DNA of 64,000 bases from Janibacter sp. DB-40 (GCF_029510815.1 NZ_CP120360.1:2170001-2234000); one strand, 5' to 3'. Numbered from the stretch's first letter, positions 9,688 to 18,571 are shown. Numbers and translations: made by a program. The notes: a model not told the origin generated them from the letters alone.

Positions 9688-10821
9688 TCAGCGCGCGTCA
9701 CCCGGCCGCTCGCGCACGGCGGTCACCGCGACGAGGGCGGGCAGGGCCAGCAGGCCCACGAGCAGCAGGGAGCGCAGCACACCCACGTGGTCGCCCATCA
9801 GGCCGAGGAGGGGCGGTCCGACGATGAAGGCGACGTAGCCGATCGTGGAGACGACGGACAGGCGGGCGGCCGCGCGCACCGGGTCGTCCGCCGCCGCGCT
9901 CATGCCCACCGGGAAACCGAGGCTGGCCCCGATGCCCCAGAGCACGACGCCGACGAAGGCCAGCGGGGTCGACCCGAGGACGACGAGCAGGGAGCCGAGC
10001 GCGGCGAGCACGAAGGTGCCACGCAGCACCGGGACCCGGCCGAAGCGGTCGAGCAGACCCACCCCGAGCAGCCGTCCGCAGGTCATCGCACCGAGGAAGG
10101 TGGCGAAGGCCAGGACGCCGACCCATCCCGGCTGGTCGTGCCCCTCGGTCACGGCGATGGCGATCCAGTCGTTGGCGGTGCCCTCCGTCAGCGCAGCGAC
10201 GAGGACGACGAGGCCGATGACGAGGGTGCGCGGCTCGAGCCAGGCGCTCCCCCGCGTCGTGGGCGTCGTCGGCACCCCGACCGGCTCCTGGGTGCGGGCG
10301 AGGTAGGCGCGCGCGGTGGGCAGGCCGACCGCGAGGACGAGGACCGCGGCACCGGTGAGGTGCGCGAGGACCGGCACGTGCAGGGCCACGAGTCCCGCCG
10401 CCCCGAGGGCGCCGAGGACGGTCCCGCCGGAGAAGCAGGCGTGGAAGTGCGGCATGACCGTCCGGCCGAGCCGCTGCTCCACGGCGGCGCCCTCGTGGTT
10501 CATCGCCACGTCCCACAGCGAGACCCCGACCGCGAAGACGAGGAGACCGAGCGCCGTCGCGACGACAGTCCCGACGAGGTCGAGCCCGGCGCCGAGGGCC
10601 ACGAGCCCCACCGCCGCGACGAGGACACCGACGGTCGTCGTCCGGGCGGCACCCAGCGCGGTGATGACGCGACCGGCCACCGGCAGGGCGAGCACGGAGC
10701 CGAGCGCCCCCGCGAGCAGCGTGCGACCGAGCTCCCCCGGGGTGAGGGAGAGGTCGGTGCGGATGTCGGGGATGCGCGAGGCCCACGAGGCGAAGCCGAA
10801 GCCGTTGACCGCGAAGGTCAT
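9688..10821 (-). CDS. MFS transporter, YbjJ/fucose-permease-like
   Basis: A 377-residue integral membrane protein with about 12 hydrophobic segments. The start MTFAVNGFGFASWASRIPDI and the later SLWDVAMNHEGAAVE and MPHFHACFSGGTVLGA segments match the YbjJ-like branch of the major facilitator superfamily. The substrate cannot be read from sequence. The ATG at 10821 has no clear ribosome-binding site. The frame stays open upstream through the tig terminator and encodes PLRRARTAVF, residues that often precede this motif in homologues, so the true start may lie further upstream on a rare codon. It precedes the thioesterase gene by 63 bases on the same strand. Confidence 0.8.
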   Translation of the reverse strand: MTFAVNGFGFASWASRIPDIRTDLSLTPGELGRTLLAGALGSVLALPVAGRVITALGAARTTTVGVLVAAVGLVALGAGLDLVGTVVATALGLLVFAVGVSLWDVAMNHEGAAVEQRLGRTVMPHFHACFSGGTVLGALGAAGLVALHVPVLAHLTGAAVLVLAVGLPTARAYLARTQEPVGVPTTPTTRGSAWLEPRTLVIGLVVLVAALTEGTANDWIAIAVTEGHDQPGWVGVLAFATFLGAMTCGRLLGVGLLDRFGRVPVLRGTFVLAALGSLLVVLGSTPLAFVGVVLWGIGASLGFPVGMSAAADDPVRAAARLSVVSTIGYVAFIVGPPLLGLMGDHVGVLRSLLLVGLLALPALVAVTAVRERPGDAR

Positions 10822-10838
10822 GAAGACCGCGGTGCGGG

Positions 10839-10886
10839 CACGACGAAGGGGGTCACCACCCAGCGGCGGTGACCCCCTTCGTCGTG
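10839..10886 (-). terminator. Strong intrinsic terminator after tig
   Basis: A perfect 19-base-pair inverted repeat (10839-10857 with 10868-10886) encloses a 10-base loop. The outer part carries the CACGACGAAGG/CCTTCGTCGTG arms that recur in other terminators of this window. It sits 12 bases past the tig stop and immediately before the MFS gene start. Confidence 0.85.
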
Positions 10887-10898
10887 AGGTGGAGGAGG

Positions 10899-12287
10899 TC
10901 AGGCCTTCTCGTCCTCGGTGGTCCCGGCCGGCTCGGCCTCGGTCTCCGCGGTCTCGGCCTCGACGACCTCGGGCTGCGGGGCGTCGCCCTCGGCACCCTC
11001 GACGGCCTCGTCCTCGTCGCCACCGGGGGTGATCTCGTCGAGGTCGACCTCGTTGCCGTCGGCGTCGACGATCGTCGCCTTGTCGAGCGCGGCGGCCAGC
11101 GCCTTGCGGCGGGCCACCTCACCGACCATGCCCTCGACCTGGCCCTGCTGGTCGAGCAGCTGGGCGAACTGGTTGGGCTCCATGCCGTACTGCTGGGCCT
11201 GCATCATCAGGTACTCGATGAGCTCGGGCTGGCCGACCTCGACCTCCTCGGCCTTGCCGATGGCGTCGAGGAGGAACTGGGTCTTCAGCGCCTTGCGGGT
11301 CTGCTCGTCGACCTCGGCACGGTGCTCCTCGTCCTCGAGACGACCCTCCTGCTCGAGGTGGTTGTGCACCTCGGTCTCGACGATGCTCTCGGGGATGGCG
11401 ATCTCCGTCGACTCGAGCAGGTGCTCGAGGACCTTGTCGCGGGCCTGGATCCCCTGCTCGAACTTCTTCGCCTGCTCGGCCTGCTTCGCGACGTCCTCGC
11501 GCAGCTCGGCGGCGGTGTCGAACTCGCTGGCCATCTGGGCGAACTCGTCGTCGACCTCGGGCAGCTCCCGGATCTTGACCGAGTGCACGGTCACGGTGCA
11601 GTCGGCGACGGTCCCGGCCTGGTCGCCACCGGCGAGCGGGGCGGAGAAGTCCTTCGTCTCCCCCTTCGCCATGCCGAGCAGCGCCTCGTCCATGCCCTCG
11701 AGCATGTTGCCGGAGCCGACCTCGTAGGAGACGCCCTCGACGGAGTCGATCTCCTCGCCGGCGGCCTCGGCCTTGAGGTCGATGGAGACGAAGTCGCCGT
11801 TCTCGACGGCGCGGTCGACGCCGACGAGGGTGCCGAAGCGCTCACGCAGCTCGGTCAGCTTCTCCTCGACGTCCGCGTCGGTGACCTCGAGGTTGTCGAC
11901 GGAGATCTTCAGGCCGTCGTAGTCGGGGAGGGTCACCTCCGGGCGCACGTCGACCTCGACGGTGAACTTGAGGTTCTCCTCGTCGGTCATCGGCACCTCG
12001 GTGATGTCCACCTCGGGCTGGCCGATCGGGTCGATCTCGGTCTCGTCGACGGCCTTGCCGAAGAACTCCGGGAGGGCCTCGTTGACGGCCTCCTGGATGA
12101 CCGCGCCCTTGCCGACGCGCTGCTCGATGATCCGCGCGGGCACCTTGCCCTTGCGGAATCCGGGGACCTGGATCTGGTCACCGATCGACTTCAGGGCCGC
12201 GTCGACGTGCGGCTGGAGCTCCTCGCTCGGGACCTCGACGGTCAGCTTGACCCGGGTCGGGCTGAGGTTCTCGACGGCACTCTTCAC
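10899..12287 (-). CDS. tig: Trigger factor, ribosome-associated chaperone and prolyl isomerase
   Basis: Binds nascent chains at the ribosome exit tunnel. The GTG at 12287 (MKSAVENLSPTRVKLTVEVP) with an upstream GGAG gives 462 residues, close to the Streptomyces protein. The N-terminal ribosome-binding domain carries GFRKGKVPARI, the FRxGxxP ribosome-docking loop. A central FKBP-type isomerase domain follows (VENGDFVSIDL to GMAKGETKDF) and then the helical C-terminal domain. The last 40 residues are a strongly acidic Glu/Ala tail. In related genomes tig leads the clpP operon; here the MFS-thioesterase-GH13 block separates them. Confidence 0.96.
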   Translation of the reverse strand: MKSAVENLSPTRVKLTVEVPSEELQPHVDAALKSIGDQIQVPGFRKGKVPARIIEQRVGKGAVIQEAVNEALPEFFGKAVDETEIDPIGQPEVDITEVPMTDEENLKFTVEVDVRPEVTLPDYDGLKISVDNLEVTDADVEEKLTELRERFGTLVGVDRAVENGDFVSIDLKAEAAGEEIDSVEGVSYEVGSGNMLEGMDEALLGMAKGETKDFSAPLAGGDQAGTVADCTVTVHSVKIRELPEVDDEFAQMASEFDTAAELREDVAKQAEQAKKFEQGIQARDKVLEHLLESTEIAIPESIVETEVHNHLEQEGRLEDEEHRAEVDEQTRKALKTQFLLDAIGKAEEVEVGQPELIEYLMMQAQQYGMEPNQFAQLLDQQGQVEGMVGEVARRKALAAALDKATIVDADGNEVDLDEITPGGDEDEAVEGAEGDAPQPEVVEAETAETEAEPAGTTEDEKA

Positions 12288-12374
12288 TGCAGGCACTCCA
12301 CACGATCTGGACGACGACGGGGGTTGGGGCGTTGGCTCTCGGGTCGACTGCCGACCCTCGGGCACGCACGCACC

Positions 12375-12392
12375 GTCCCGGCTGGCCGGGAC
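12375..12392 (-). terminator. Weak hairpin between the antiporter gene and tig
   Basis: GTCCCGG (12375-12381) and CCGGGAC (12386-12392) form a seven-base-pair stem with a CTGG loop, 52-69 bases past the antiporter stop and about 90 bases before the tig start. There is no U-tract. It may end antiporter transcripts or lie in the tig leader. Confidence 0.35.
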
Positions 12393-12443
12393 ACGAGCAA
12401 CCACTGTATCGGCTGGAATCCCACAGGCCGAATGCGCGGGTTC

Positions 12444-14267
12444 TCAGTCCTCCCGCGGCACGAGCGAGATGAGGGTGAGCTCCCCCTCGAGCGAGGACTT
12501 CTCGGTGACGACACCGACCTCGCGACCACGCACGGTGAAGAGGGCGATGGCCCTGCCGCCGTACATCCTCCGGAAGTCCTCGTAGGTGTACTTCGCCGTC
12601 AGCGAGGTGCGCCGCACGTCCATGTGCTTCGCCCGCTCGGTGAGCTCCTTGTACTCCAGGGCGGGGGCGAAGGGGGTGCGCGCGGTCAGGTGCGAGGCCG
12701 TCTCCGTGCGGTCGGCGCCGACGTGCTCGGCGGGCGCAACGGCCAGCTGGAACACGTGCGCCCGTCCCAGGAAGTGCGAGAACTCGCGGGCCGCGATGGT
12801 GTTGCGCTCGTCCTGATCGGTGGCGGCGACGAAGGTCTTCAGGCCCGCGAGGTCCATGTCGCGCACGACGTAGTCACTGAGCAGGTTGGCCATCTCGACC
12901 CGCATCCCGGCCATCCGGGCCCGCTGCAGCGCCGCGCGGTAGACGGTGACGATGACGACGTCCACCCCGACGTCGCCGAGCGCCTTGGCCACGCGCACGA
13001 TCCACTCGTCGCCACCGGCGAGGATGACCCCCTGGGGCGAGGTCGTCGCCAGCCCGAGCCGCTCGGCGAGCCGGCCCACGCCGAGCCCGTAGATGGCGAC
13101 CGTGGCGACGATGACGAGGAAGACCAGGGGCACCATTTGGGCGGCCTCCGTCCCGAGGTGCTCGAGGCGGGCCGCGTGCTCGGGGTCGGACGCACGCTCG
13201 GCCGCATGGGCGAGCTCGAGGGCGAAGATGCTCACCACGGCGGCGGCGACGATGCCCCGCGGCGCCATGAAGGCGAGCAGGCGCCGCTCCTCCTTCGTGG
13301 CGCCGGTTCCCACGAGCCCGAGGAAGACGCTCAGGGGACGGACGGCGAGGACGAGGGCCAGGACGAAGACCGCCGCGACGGGCGCGACCTCCACCACGGC
13401 CTCGGGCGAGACGCGGCCGGCGAGCACGATGAAGAGGATGCCGACGAGGAGCACCTGCAGGTGCTCCTTGAACTGGGTGACGTGCTCGAGGTGGAGGTTG
13501 GGACGGTTGGCCAGGAAGACGCCCATGATCGTCACCGTGAGCAGCCCGCTCTCCGACTCGATGGAGTTGGAGAGGGCGAACGCACCGACCGCGGCAGCGA
13601 GGAAGACCGCACCGTGGAGGAAGTCGGGCACGAGGTGGCGCTTGATGGCCTGCTCGAGCAGGACGCCGAGGACCAGGGCGATGAGGACCGCGGTGACGAT
13701 GGTCGTCCCGAGCGAGGTCAGGACCGCGCTGACGGGGTCGGCCGAGGTCCTGGCCAGGACGGCCTGGAAGACGAGGACGGCGAGGATCGCCCCGATGGGG
13801 TCGACGACGATGCCCTCCCACCGCAGCAGCGCGGCGATGCGCCGGGTCGGGCGCAGCTGGCGCAGGATCGGGCCGATGACCGTCGGTCCGGTGACCACGA
13901 GGACGGCGCCGACGAGCAGCGCCAGCTCCAGTGGGAAGCCCAGCAGCCACCCGGTCAGCGTGATCAGCGCCCAGGCGATGGCCACGGTGACGGTGCACAG
14001 CCGCACGGTGCTTCGTCCCAGGTCGCTGATGTCGCTCAGCCGCAGTGACAGGCTGCCCTCGAAGAGGATGATCCCGACGGCGAGGCTCACGCCGCTGAAG
14101 AGGACCTCCCGTCCGAGGACCGCGTCGGGGGTCACCACCTGGCCGAGGCCGAAGCCGACGATCAGCAGGATGAGGATCGAGGGGATGCGCACGGCCCAGG
14201 CGAGGACCTGGCAGGCCACGCCCAGTGCGGTCACGAGCGCGAGGTAGCTCGCCGGGTCGCTGATCAC
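12444..14267 (-). CDS. CPA1 cation:proton antiporter with C-terminal TrkA-N domain
   Basis: A 607-residue membrane protein. Residues 1 to about 390 form around 12 transmembrane helices, with the ion-binding region GPTVIGPILRQL followed by WEGIVVDPIGAILA, the acidic motif typical of CPA1 exchangers. A MAPRGIVAA segment precedes the last helices. From about residue 405 a Rossmann-type regulatory domain follows (GVILAGGDEWIVRVAKALGDVG, then FVAATDQDERN), as in KefB/TrkA-coupled antiporters, suggesting control by nucleotide. The physiological role would be Na+/H+ or K+/H+ exchange in pH and salt homeostasis. It lies upstream of tig on the same strand. Confidence 0.88.
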   Translation of the reverse strand: MISDPASYLALVTALGVACQVLAWAVRIPSILILLIVGFGLGQVVTPDAVLGREVLFSGVSLAVGIILFEGSLSLRLSDISDLGRSTVRLCTVTVAIAWALITLTGWLLGFPLELALLVGAVLVVTGPTVIGPILRQLRPTRRIAALLRWEGIVVDPIGAILAVLVFQAVLARTSADPVSAVLTSLGTTIVTAVLIALVLGVLLEQAIKRHLVPDFLHGAVFLAAAVGAFALSNSIESESGLLTVTIMGVFLANRPNLHLEHVTQFKEHLQVLLVGILFIVLAGRVSPEAVVEVAPVAAVFVLALVLAVRPLSVFLGLVGTGATKEERRLLAFMAPRGIVAAAVVSIFALELAHAAERASDPEHAARLEHLGTEAAQMVPLVFLVIVATVAIYGLGVGRLAERLGLATTSPQGVILAGGDEWIVRVAKALGDVGVDVVIVTVYRAALQRARMAGMRVEMANLLSDYVVRDMDLAGLKTFVAATDQDERNTIAAREFSHFLGRAHVFQLAVAPAEHVGADRTETASHLTARTPFAPALEYKELTERAKHMDVRRTSLTAKYTYEDFRRMYGGRAIALFTVRGREVGVVTEKSSLEGELTLISLVPRED

Positions 14268-14318
14268 GAGCGCAAGACTGCCACCCCGACGGCGGCGAGG
14301 GCCAAGACAGCACCTGAG

Positions 14319-14395
14319 TGGTCGGGGTAGCCGGATTCGAACCGACGGCCTTCCGCTCCCAAAGCGGACGCGCTACCAAGCTGCGCCATACCCCG
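14319..14395 (-). tRNA. tRNA-Pro (TGG)
   Basis: On the minus strand a full cloverleaf starts CGGGGTATGGCGCAGC and ends with an encoded CCA (14319-14321). The anticodon loop TTTGGGA carries anticodon TGG, flanked by the stem TCCGC/GCGGA. The acceptor CGGGGTA pairs with TACCCCG. Confidence 0.97.
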
Positions 14396-14485
14396 TTGAC
14401 CCGATTGCGCTCGGGCTGCGTGCGGGGACTAGGCTAACCCCTGCTGCTCCGGCCGTTGCGCCACAGGCCGACTCAGGGGCTGCGC

Positions 14486-14556
14486 GCGGGTGTAGCTCAA
14501 TGGTAGAGCCCCAGTCTTCCAAACTGGCTACGCGGGTTCGATTCCCGTCACCCGCT
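14486..14556 (+). tRNA. tRNA-Gly (TCC)
   Basis: Starts GCGGGTGTAGCTCAATGG and has anticodon loop CTTCCAA with anticodon TCC in a CCAGT/ACTGG stem. The T loop is GGTTCGATTCC. The acceptor GCGGGTG pairs with CACCCGC. CCA is not encoded. It is divergent from tRNA-Pro and followed by a terminator. Confidence 0.97.
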
Positions 14557-14564
14557 CCCCGGCA

Positions 14565-14601
14565 CGAGGCCCGCGGGACCCCAGGGGTCCTGCGGGCCTC
14601 G
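14565..14601 (+). terminator. Terminator after tRNA-Gly
   Basis: An 18-base imperfect inverted repeat (one G-T pair) of CGAGGCCCGCGGGACCCC with its complement, closing on a very short loop, starts 8 bases after the tRNA. Confidence 0.7.
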
Positions 14602-14729
14602 TCGTCGATAACGGTTCGGCACCCACCGGCCGCGGCCCGCAACCCGCCTCCCCCTTCGCACGTCTGGATCCATGACGCAACCGGGCGTCGCGCGCCGGGC
14701 TCACGCCCTCGGCGAAAGGGGAAGTCGTC

Positions 14730-15299
14730 ATGAACACTCGTCGCAATCTGGGTCGGTTCGCCGTCGGTGCACTCGCGGCCGCGGCCACCGTGGCCGCGGT
14801 ACCGGCAGCAGCACCGGCCGCCACCGCCGCGCCCTACTGCAACCTGATGTGGGGATCGCTGGCCAAGGCAGGAGGCACGTACACGAGCGGCACGCTGGCG
14901 AACGTGCGCTCCGGTCGGCACGCCTGCTTCGACCGTCTCGTCCTGGACGTCGACGACGTGCCCGGTCGACTCGGCCACCACGTGCGCTACGTCAGCACGG
15001 TCCGCATGGACGGCAGTGGCACCGCCGTCCCGCTGCGCGGCGGCGCCGACCTGCGCGTCATCCTGAAGGCACCGGCGTACGACAACCACGGGAGGCCGAC
15101 CTACCGGCCGGCCAGCCGGACCAACCTGGTGGACGTCTCCGGCTACCGCACCTTCCGCCAGGTGGCGTGGGCGGGCAGCTTCGAGGGGCAGACGACCATC
15201 GGGCTGGGGGTGCGGGCGCGCTTGCCGTTCCGCACCTTCGTGCTCGACGGACCCGGTGACGGGGCCCGACTGGTCGTCGACGTCGCGCACCGCTGGTGA
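14730..15299 (+). CDS. Secreted AMIN-like domain protein
   Basis: A 189-residue exported protein. The first 34 residues are a Sec signal peptide (MNTRRNLGRF, then an Ala/Val-rich core, ending AATAA before PYCNLMWG). The mature part contains RHACFDRLVLDVD, LGHHVRYV and GADLRVILKAPAYD, the pattern of the actinobacterial AMIN-like domain family. No lipobox is present because the first cysteine is beyond the cleavage site. Two cysteines (residues 37 and about 64) may form a disulphide. The ribosome-binding site is AAGGGGAAG before the ATG. Function of the family is unknown; a wall-associated or carbohydrate-binding role is only a guess. Confidence 0.75.
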   Translation: MNTRRNLGRFAVGALAAAATVAAVPAAAPAATAAPYCNLMWGSLAKAGGTYTSGTLANVRSGRHACFDRLVLDVDDVPGRLGHHVRYVSTVRMDGSGTAVPLRGGADLRVILKAPAYDNHGRPTYRPASRTNLVDVSGYRTFRQVAWAGSFEGQTTIGLGVRARLPFRTFVLDGPGDGARLVVDVAHRW

Positions 15300-15320
15300 G
15301 ACGGCCGGTCGGGGCGGGGT

Positions 15321-15354
15321 GCACCCGTGTGGGGACATGTCCCCGCACGGGTGC
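15321..15354. terminator. Bidirectional terminator between the AMIN-like gene and trmB
   Basis: GCACCCGTGTGGGGACA and its near-perfect complement form a 17-base-pair palindrome with one G-T pair and almost no loop. It lies 21 bases past the plus-strand stop and 30 bases past the minus-strand trmB stop, so it can serve both converging genes. Confidence 0.7.
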
Positions 15355-15384
15355 GCACCACCCCGACGGGGTGGACGAGGCCGC

Positions 15385-16121
15385 TCACTCCCCCTTCGCC
15401 GTGATGCGGAACTCGTGGATCGAGCGGCCGGCCGCCCTGCCCTTGTCCTCGAAGCCGGCGCTCGGCCGCCACCCGGGGCGCTCCCCCTCGACCACGGTGA
15501 CGCCACCGTGCTCCTCGAGCTGACCGCGCACGTGGTCGGCGTAGGCGGCGTGGTCGGTGGCGACGAGCAGGTGCCCACCGGGACGCAGCCGGTGCAGGAG
15601 CATCTCGAGGGTGTCCTGCTGGACGAAGCGCCGCTTGGCGTGGCGCGCCTTGGGCCACGGGTCCGGGAAGAACAGGTGCACCGCCGCGAGCTGGTCGGCA
15701 CCGACGCACTGCACGAGGTACTCGATCGCATCCCCCGGTGCACGCGGACGTTGGCCAGGCCCTCCTCGTCGGCGCGGGCCATCAACCGGGCGACACCGGG
15801 CACGTGTACCTCGGCGGCGATGACCCCGTGGTCGGGGTGCTCGCGGGCGTAGGCGAGGGCCGACTCCCCGTAGCCCGACCCGATCTCGAGGACGACCGGC
15901 ACGTCCCGGCCGAAGGCGTCGACGGGATCGAGGGGTGTCGTCGGGACCGCGTAGCGCGGCAGGAGCGTGTCCATCCGCTCCTGGGTCTGCGGGGACATCC
16001 GCCACCGGGGGGTGAACGTGCGCACGGTCGCGCGGTAACGCCCCTCCTCGGTCAGGGGGGTGTCCGTCAGGGGCGCCTTGTACTGGTCGGGCTCGTGCGG
16101 GTCGGGCTCGGAGGTGGTCAC
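15385..16121 (-). pseudogene. trmB: tRNA (guanine-N7-)-methyltransferase TrmB, frameshifted as sequenced
   Basis: TrmB methylates G46 of tRNA with SAM. The first frame from the ATG at 16121 encodes the N-terminus and SAM-binding motif VVLEIGSGYGESALAYA, up to ANVRVHRG. The protein then continues in another frame with DAIEYLVQCVGADQL, the family hallmark HLFFPDPWPKARHAKRR, and the C-terminus to FRITAKGE. The switch lies at the C5 run 15732-15736 (G5 on the coding strand): one extra G would restore RGDAIEYL and a normal protein of about 245 residues. Both halves are well conserved, which argues for a sequencing error rather than decay. The PP2C gene sits 22 bases upstream on the same strand. 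Confidence 0.85.
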
Positions 16122-16143
16122 GGCCGCACAGGCTATCCCGAGC

Positions 16144-17229
16144 TCAGTCGCGCCAGATGATCACCGCGGCGCGGTCGTCCTCGGCTCCCGCACGTCCGCC
16201 GGCGACGAGGGTCTTGGCGAGCCCGGGGAAGCCGCTGGTGAGACGGGCCTGGGCGGCACCGAGCATCCAGTCGATGCCGTCGTCGAGGTCACGCCCGCGT
16301 GACTCGATGATGCCGTCGGTGTAGACGAGCAACGCGTCGCCGCGGTTGAGGACCGTGTGTGCCTGCGGGTACTCGGCGTCCGGGACGAGACCGAGCGCCG
16401 GGCCCCGGTTGCCGTCGAGCGGGACCCACCGCCCGGAGCCCGCGTCGTAGTGCATCGCCGGGGGGTGGCCGGCCGAGGCGACCGTCGCCTCGCCCGTCTC
16501 CAGGTCGAGGCAGAGGTGCACGGCGGTGGCGAAACCCTCGTCCCAGCTGTCGCGCTCCAGGAACTCGTTGGCCATCGGCAGCACGCGGTGCGGGGTGGCC
16601 GATCCGATGACGCCACCGAGGGCACCGGCGAGGACCAGCGCCCGGGTACCGGCGGCCTGTCCCTTGCCGCTGACGTCGGCGAGGACCATCTCCAGCTGAC
16701 GACCGCACCGGCTGGAGGAGGTGATGTTGAAGTCACCGGCGAAGGCGTTGCCGTGCGCGGTGGCGAAGGACCGCTCCGCGTGCCACCCGCGGGGCAGCCG
16801 CGGGATCTCGCCCATCGCGTGCAGGCGCGAACGCAGGTCGCCGAGCATCCGGTCCCCCTCGAAGGTCGCCGCCCCGTGGTGCGAGCGCGACGTCGCGACC
16901 GCGTACATCAGGGCCAGGGAGATCATCAGGGGGAGGGTGCCGACCATTCCCTCGTCGGTGAAGACGAGGGCCCATGCGACACAGACCAGGACAGCGCCGA
17001 AGACCATGCGCACCTGCTGCAGCGAGCAGAGCGTGGTCGCCAGCAGGCAGACGGGCACCAGGGCCACGAGCGGGACCGTGGCCGTCCACGTCTGGTGGGC
17101 CACGGCGATCGCGAGCACGGTCGCCAGGACCGTCAGCAGGAGAGGCGTCCCGTCAATCCGCGGCAGCGACCGCGGCAGCCATCGTCGCTCCGCCCACACG
17201 GGCGCACGACTCGGCAGGATCGCAGACAC
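16144..17229 (-). CDS. Membrane-anchored PP2C/SpoIIE-type serine phosphatase
   Basis: A 361-residue protein from the GTG at 17229 (GGGGAG seven bases upstream); the longer open frame is not protein-like. Residues about 25-115 are hydrophobic and form four or five membrane helices with no recognised sensor domain. The cytoplasmic C-terminal half is a PPM/SpoIIE phosphatase: GDFNI, VLADVSGKGQAAG, ASAGHPPAMHY, LLVYTDGIIESR and EDDRAAVIIWRD supply the metal-binding aspartates. Such proteins reverse phosphorylation of anti-anti-sigma factors, but no anti-sigma gene is nearby. The gene ends 22 bases before the trmB start on the same strand and may be co-transcribed. Confidence 0.85.
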   Translation of the reverse strand: MSAILPSRAPVWAERRWLPRSLPRIDGTPLLLTVLATVLAIAVAHQTWTATVPLVALVPVCLLATTLCSLQQVRMVFGAVLVCVAWALVFTDEGMVGTLPLMISLALMYAVATSRSHHGAATFEGDRMLGDLRSRLHAMGEIPRLPRGWHAERSFATAHGNAFAGDFNITSSSRCGRQLEMVLADVSGKGQAAGTRALVLAGALGGVIGSATPHRVLPMANEFLERDSWDEGFATAVHLCLDLETGEATVASAGHPPAMHYDAGSGRWVPLDGNRGPALGLVPDAEYPQAHTVLNRGDALLVYTDGIIESRGRDLDDGIDWMLGAAQARLTSGFPGLAKTLVAGGRAGAEDDRAAVIIWRD

Positions 17230-17368
17230 GCTCGTACTCCCCGGTCGTCCTCGGTGCCCACCGAATGGCGGGACCTGATCGCACCATAAGCGTCGGCGGG
17301 CCCCGTGTGAAGGGCCGTGACCGATCAGCAACCATGCCGAGCACCCGTGCGGGGCTGGCGAATCGGAC

Positions 17369-17836
17369 TCAGGGCAGGGGCGGGAGGGTCCCCTCCGACT
17401 CGTAGGCCGACACCATGTCGATGCGCCGCTGGTGGCGCTCCTCACCCGTGAAGTCGGTGGTGAGGAAGACCTGCACCATCTCCTTGGCCTCGCCGAGCGA
17501 CTGCATCCGGCCGCCCATCGACAGCACCTGGGCATCGTTGTGCTCGCGGGCGAGCCGCGCCAGCTCGGCGTTGTAGCACAGGGCCGCACGGATGCCGGCG
17601 ACCTTGTTGGCCGCCATCTGCTCACCGTTGCCGGAGCCGCCGAGCACGATCCCGCGGCTGCCGGGGTCCTGCGCGACCGCCTCGGCGGCCCGCAGCACGA
17701 AGACGGGGTAGTCGTCGACGGCGTCGTACTCGAGGGGGCCGTGGTCGGTGACCTCGTGGCCCTCCGCCGCGAGGAAGGTCAGCAGCTCCTGGTGGAGCTC
17801 GAAGGCCGCGTGGTCGCCGCCGATGTGAACGCGCAA
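17369..17836 (-). CDS. rpiB: Ribose-5-phosphate isomerase B
   Basis: Interconverts ribose 5-phosphate and ribulose 5-phosphate in the pentose phosphate pathway. It has 155 residues, normal for RpiB. MRVHIGGDHAAFELH carries the substrate-binding Asp/His, and GIVLGGSGNGEQMAANKVAGIRAA is the active-site loop; in this branch a Ser stands where E. coli RpiB has the catalytic Cys, as in mycobacterial RpiB. The neighbouring nitroreductase gene starts upstream on the same strand with a 37-base gap. The M. tuberculosis orthologue is Rv2465c beside Rv2466c, the same arrangement (recalled). Confidence 0.93.
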   Translation of the reverse strand: MRVHIGGDHAAFELHQELLTFLAAEGHEVTDHGPLEYDAVDDYPVFVLRAAEAVAQDPGSRGIVLGGSGNGEQMAANKVAGIRAALCYNAELARLAREHNDAQVLSMGGRMQSLGEAKEMVQVFLTTDFTGEERHQRRIDMVSAYESEGTLPPLP

Positions 17837-17873
17837 GGTCTCTCTCCGGTGTGTGGGAAGGGGTGGGGCCGGG

Positions 17874-18479
17874 TCAGTCGAAGATCGGGTCGCGGGTGCG
17901 GGTGCGCTTCAGCTCGAAGAAGCCGTCGGTCCCGGCGACGAGCACGCAGCCGTCGAAGAGACGCCCGGCGTCCTCCCCCTTCGGCACCGGGGAGACGACG
18001 GGACCGAAGAAGGCCACCTCGCCGACCGAGATCACCGGCGTACCCACGTCGTCGCCGACGAGGTCGATGGCCCGCTGGTGGCTCTCACGCAGGAACTCGT
18101 CGTGCTCCTCGCCGTCGGCGGCGTCGATCAGCTCCGCGGGCAGGCCGACCTCGGCGAGCGCCTCGGAGACGACGGTGCGGAAGTCGCGCTGCTCCTGCAG
18201 GTGGATGCGGGTACCGATGGCGTCGTAGAGGGGCTTGGTGACCTCGTCACCATGGGCCCGGCGGGCCGCGGCGATGACCCGCACGGGCGTCCAGCCCCGT
18301 GCCATCAGGTCGAGGTAGTCCTCGTCCAGGTCCCGTCCCTCGTTGAGCACGGACAGACTCATCTGGGACCACGTCACCTCGACGTCACGGACCTGCTCGA
18401 CCTCCATCAGCCACCGCGAGGTCAGCCAGGCCCACGGGCACAGGGGGTCGAACCACATCTCCACGGACTGTTTCGGCAT
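17874..18479 (-). CDS. Mycothiol-dependent nitroreductase, Rv2466c/DsbA-like
   Basis: A 201-residue thioredoxin-fold protein from the ATG at 18479 (MPKQSVEMWFDPLCPWAW). The active site is CPWAW near residues 13-17, as in the Rv2466c group where a single N-terminal cysteine reacts with mycothiol. The helical insertion (VTWSQMSLSVLNEGRDL) and the cis-proline region GTPVISVGEVAFFGP follow. Rv2466c activates nitro-prodrugs and protects against oxidative stress in M. tuberculosis; the native role here is presumed mycothiol-linked reduction. It is divergent from pepN with 92 bases between the starts. Confidence 0.85.
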   Translation of the reverse strand: MPKQSVEMWFDPLCPWAWLTSRWLMEVEQVRDVEVTWSQMSLSVLNEGRDLDEDYLDLMARGWTPVRVIAAARRAHGDEVTKPLYDAIGTRIHLQEQRDFRTVVSEALAEVGLPAELIDAADGEEHDEFLRESHQRAIDLVGDDVGTPVISVGEVAFFGPVVSPVPKGEDAGRLFDGCVLVAGTDGFFELKRTRTRDPIFD

Positions 18480-18571
18480 GGCCCCATCGTCGCAGACCCT
18501 CGGGGCAGATCGGTCGTCGGGCCGGGTGCGTGAAAGCATGGGAAAAACGTGCCCGATGCGAAGGAGACCCT

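Noticed and set aside
10869..14048. A very long plus-strand open frame opposite tig and the antiporter gene
   Set aside because: It is antisense to two well-recognised proteins and its translation is low-complexity Leu/Gly/Asp/Glu, as expected for the complement of high-GC coding sequence.
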